In this document: piece by piece, positions 60,401 through 64,000 of the stretch
Position numbering within the stretch: the first letter of the stretch is position 1
How the letters are laid out: the number at the start of each line of letters is the position of its first letter
Assembly (NCBI RefSeq): GCF_019399895.1
Contig: NC_091864.1
Coordinates: 2,768,001-2,832,000, forward strand
Direction of reading: 5' to 3'
Length of the DNA stretch: 64,000 nt
Origin: Cardiocondyla obscurior
Taxonomy: Eukaryota; Arthropoda; Insecta; Hymenoptera; Formicidae
The notes under the pieces: model-generated
Seen by the model: the letters and a program-made list of their open reading frames with translations, nothing else
Databases searched by the model: none
Told to the model about the DNA's origin: nothing
Program-made: the position numbers and the translations under genes

Positions 60401-61815
60401 TATTCCGCGGTTTTGCGACTTCTCCGACACCCACTCGTCTCCGGAACCGTCATCGTCGCGGTCTCGTTTCTAATTGTAATTAAAAGAAATAACATTTTCT
60501 AGGGAAACGAGTCCCACGAAGCACTCAGAGTCGCGGAATCGCGTATGAAAGTCCGACTGTTATCGCGTAACAACATTCTTCCGCGAGGTCGTCGACACTC
60601 CGTCATTAGAATCGAGCGAGGCTGGCGCGTGCGTTCTAACTTTATTTTAAAACTGCTTTGACGATTTGCATATAATCGAAAGCCCCCGTGGTAGCGAACT
60701 TCTCTCCCGTTTAATCGTGTGTGCCGCGTGCATCGCTCGAAATTTCGGTCGGAATTTCGCGATAAAGGCCATGCGGTCTCGGTTTCCCCGTGCTTAGTCT
60801 TGGAGCTAATTGCGCCTGTAAATTACAACATTGTTGCGTGCGCTCGCATATTTGTCGAAGCTCTCGCCGGACGGTTTTAAGAAGTCAACACTCGTACGCA
60901 AAATGTTGCCGTTTAATGTGCTCGTCGCGCGTTATCACTTTTAGTATAAAAACAGGGCGCGGACACGGATTCTTTTGATACCGAGCCTGGCGAAAAGTCG
61001 TGAGTGGCGAATTAAAAATATTGCAAGGTTAAACGACGAAAGATGTACACGTTGTGATATTAAATTATGACCGTTACCGGTCGCGTTTCCGACGTTACGA
61101 GATTCCGCTGCCTGTAATCTTTTTCAAGCGGCCGCGCCAATTTAGAGGCCACTGACATCTAACGTTTAACAAGATTCCACGGAAGTGTGAATGTACCAGC
61201 GTAGGTTGCACAGGATGTACTGGACTGCGATCGGAGAACGTTGACTGGCGTCGGTGATTTATATTTGTTTTACTGCTTTAATCGGTCGTGTACTGAAAAC
61301 GTGCGATATACTTGCGTCGAATTTAATTCCACCGTTACGGGAACGGCGTGCCGTTTAATAAAAATGATAATACAATAGACACGCATTTCGAAGATAAACA
61401 AATTTTGTTACGTACGCGGAGATAAAATGTTTTCGACGGTAGGAATTTGTTCTTCGAGTATCCGCGCGGGAAACTTATGAGGGAAAAAGATCGACGGGGC
61501 CGAGGATTTATAGCAAGAAAGATGTGTTGCATCGGCGTATCCGAGGTACGTGTAATAAATTTACCGTGAGAACTTTATTTTCGCGGCGGCGCGTCCCGGG
61601 AGATCGAGCCGATGAACAAAGTTCTGACAAATGTCTACCGTGTATTTTGTAAGAGCGCCCGTTTTATCGTTACTTTCTCCCGGCGGTGGAGCGGCATTCG
61701 GATCATTCGGGACGTTCCCGGATCACGCGAATCTAATTGCGAGCGGACTCGCGGAAGGAACAAAAGGCAGATAGATGCGTGAAATCGGTTTCTCTCACTA
61801 ATTGTGAGAGGCGAC

Positions 61816-61880
61816 CTTTCTCTTTCTTTTTATTTTTCCTCTTTCTCTTTCTCTCTCTCTCTCTCTTTTTTCTCTCTCTT
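61816..61880. repeat. CT-rich microsatellite
   Basis: Imperfect (CT)n with T-run interruptions, about 65 bp. Confidence 0.85.
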
Positions 61881-64000
61881 TGATAATTAGTAGCATCAAG
61901 CGGAAAAGCACGTTGTTTCGGTACTCTTTGTCAGATAGCCCCAGAGAAGCTTTTTTTTATTCAGCAAACAAAAGCGTCTATCCGTATCTAAATACAGGAT
62001 CGCGTGTGTTCCATCGAGCTTGGACTTTCTTATTATTTGTTTGCTCGCATACGATGAGCCGTCGAGTCGACGTTGCGAATTAAGGAGAAAAAGAGCTCTT
62101 ATTGCTAGGTGTCTCTCGGTCTCCTTTGAGAATCTGGGATTAGCATGCACTTCTTTTTCTTCGAGCTCGAAAGAAAACCACCTTTCAGATTTATCCAAAT
62201 GCTTTATTTGATTTATCTTACATATGCTGTGCATATAAATATTTTTTAAATGATGCATAAAAATAAGAATGAGGCAATGAAAGAAAGGCCACCTTTCGGA
62301 TCGGAAATATTTCCCTGAGCTGGCGAGAACGAATTTCGCTGCAGAAACGAAATTGCACGGGGTTTTGTTTGTGTTGTGTTTCTGCTGTGTTGTTCCCCTT
62401 CGGCACGCACGCGGTTCATGGCTCCGTGTCACGCTATAATCATCCGCTTCTGAGTCACACACGTGCTTAAAGGGGAGTTACGCAATGATGAACTCATTTG
62501 GTAACCTCGATCACGGCCAGACGATATAATAATTTCAAGGTATTACCTGCGAGAATGCCAGCAGACCGTGATAAAAAAAAAAAAATAGAGAAAAAAGAAA
62601 AAAAATAAAATAAAAATAGAGAGGAACACAGGTCGCGTAGAAATTCTCCTCTTTGAGCGGGATATAAAATTAAAAAATGTCCACGTCGTTTTTTAACGAG
62701 AGGAGAAAAAGAAGATAAAAAGCGAAGTATATTACCGTAATTCACATTATTAGGTTGCATTAAAAATGATTACGAATTACCGTAACTGTTATTTATTTCA
62801 ATATCTGTCAATCGTTTACCTTTATTCTCGCCTTCCTTTATCGGGCCCGCCTCTTTCTTTTATCCGTGATTAGAAACGGAATGCACCACGCCGTTCAGAT
62901 TGGCAACAGATGCCTGTCGCGGAAATGGGAACTTTGCTCGCGCGTAAATCTACGTCGTCTTATTGTTTGGGAGAGCCGATGGCGCGAGAGAGAGGCGGCG
63001 TAATCAATTTCGTCTGGTGACAAGTTGCGCTCGAGTTGTTTAGACGATGCTTCATAATTACACGTCACTGTCAAACGCAAGGGCCCTCGCCGCTCTCGTA
63101 ATGGCTTGAATTCCATCGCTGAATGCTTTCTCTCTTTCTCGTCGCTCGATTCCTACCTGAAACTAACGGATGCTGACCCACCTCTCTGCATCGTAGTTTA
63201 ATCGTCTTGCATAATAACGAGAAACGTTATTCCAAGTGTCGGTTCTCCGCGAACAAAATTATTCCCTCCGGTGTCTGTACGTCTCTTTTTTTTCTCTCGG
63301 GTTGGGAAAATGGAAAGTTTTATTTTCGATAAATTTCAAAAGCTGCACCTTGCCCAGTTCGGGGGTGTCTGGTCGCACTTGACTCGCTTCAAAACTTAAC
63401 TAATATCGCCGTTTAAAAGCCGAGAACCGTTTAACCTCCGGTGACCGTCGGTAAGCCATGCACTTGTGGCGTGTGGTTTTGCCCACCCTCGTCTCGTACG
63501 AATTTGTGGACCTTCGCAGACTAAATGATATGGAAAACGAGCGCACTCCTACACGAGCCGATTGTGACACACGTGCGTTAATCCGGAAAATTTAAAAAAA
63601 TAAAAAAAAAATAGAAAAAAGAAATCGACAGATCTTACAATAAATTTTTGCATTTTGAATTGATCGTAGATTAAACAAATTGTCATACTTTTACGAAGTA
63701 ATGTTTGAAAATTTCGTTTTACTTTGAATTATGTGTATCACGATCTTTTTAATATATTTGTGAAAGTTTATTTTGCGGAAGGTGTTAACTGCTAACGATA
63801 AAAGCTGAGGTGGCTAACGCTGCGAATTTACGTTATCGTTGCATTAATGGCGCGTGGTGGAATATGAGATTTAAAAAAAAAAAAAAAAAGAAAGGCACGC
63901 AACGATCGGGAGGGAACCCACGCGGAATGTAGCTCAAATTTGAAACGCATGTGTCAACGATTTTCTACATTTTGCGGGAGTTACATCACGCGATGACATT

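Larger units (their letters stand above)
51048..64000. other. Gene desert to the right edge, no recognised gene
   Basis: CpG-rich non-coding sequence with scattered AT-rich parts. Microsatellites at 56477-56520, 57453-57469 and 61816-61880 are listed separately. A TATAAG at 59415-59420 and a TCAGTT at 59438-59443 are only 25 bp apart to the initiator A, which is too short for a good TATA promoter. ORFs such as 54017-54709, 58785-59168 and 61896-62462 show no family resemblance. The stretch could be one giant intron of the transcript that begins near 36 kb. Confidence 0.5.

Noticed and set aside
1..64000. tRNA, rRNA or CRISPR features
   Set aside because: No convincing tRNA A/B-box pair, rRNA segment or spaced direct-repeat array was seen. 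The 127-bp repeats are contiguous and have no spacers.

Overview
The window looks like insect nuclear DNA, most likely from a hymenopteran and plausibly an ant. The genes are compact, intron-containing animal genes with short introns, AT-rich non-coding DNA on the left and CpG-rich non-coding DNA on the right. The species cannot be fixed from the sequence alone. Gene models were built by hand from splice-site consensus, frame continuity and family similarity. All nine reconstructed coding sequences close in frame from ATG to stop.

Left to right: SINHCAF/FAM60A-like Sin3-HDAC subunit (-, 3389-4810, possibly with a remote first exon near 10 kb); BABAM2/BRE-like subunit of the BRCA1-A/BRISC complexes (-, 10526-11945); a locally duplicated repeat block with exon-like modules and a 127-bp tandem array (12.5-14.5 kb); a bacterial-type TatD nuclease (+, 15526-16440); a FAST-kinase/RAP family mitochondrial RNA protein (-, 17830-20128); UTP3/Sas10 (+, 20879-22568); Hsp10 (-, 22960-23602); Hsp60 (+, 24852-26879); DDX19/Dbp5 mRNA-export helicase (-, 28392-30664); and a sodium/proton antiporter of the NHA/SLC9B family (-, 31181-34627).

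Three neighbouring pairs are head to head: BABAM2/TatD, FASTKD/UTP3 and Hsp10/Hsp60. Each shares a short intergenic region carrying CCAAT boxes or heat-shock elements. Hsp10/Hsp60 is the well-known co-regulated mitochondrial chaperonin pair.

From about 36 kb to the right edge no conserved coding exon is recognised. This GC/CpG-richer stretch of about 27 kb may be a giant 5' intron or a regulatory gene desert. Spliced leader-like exons on the + strand at 36.0-36.7 kb, a possible alternative first exon at 37.8-38.0 kb and a TATA+initiator signature at 51.0 kb suggest a + strand transcription unit whose coding part lies beyond the window.

The most unusual signal is that the leader-exon modules and a CCAAT-containing promoter segment at 35-36.7 kb have diverged relatives, in inverted orientation, in the duplicated block at 12.5-14.5 kb. 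The second block sits between BABAM2 and TatD.
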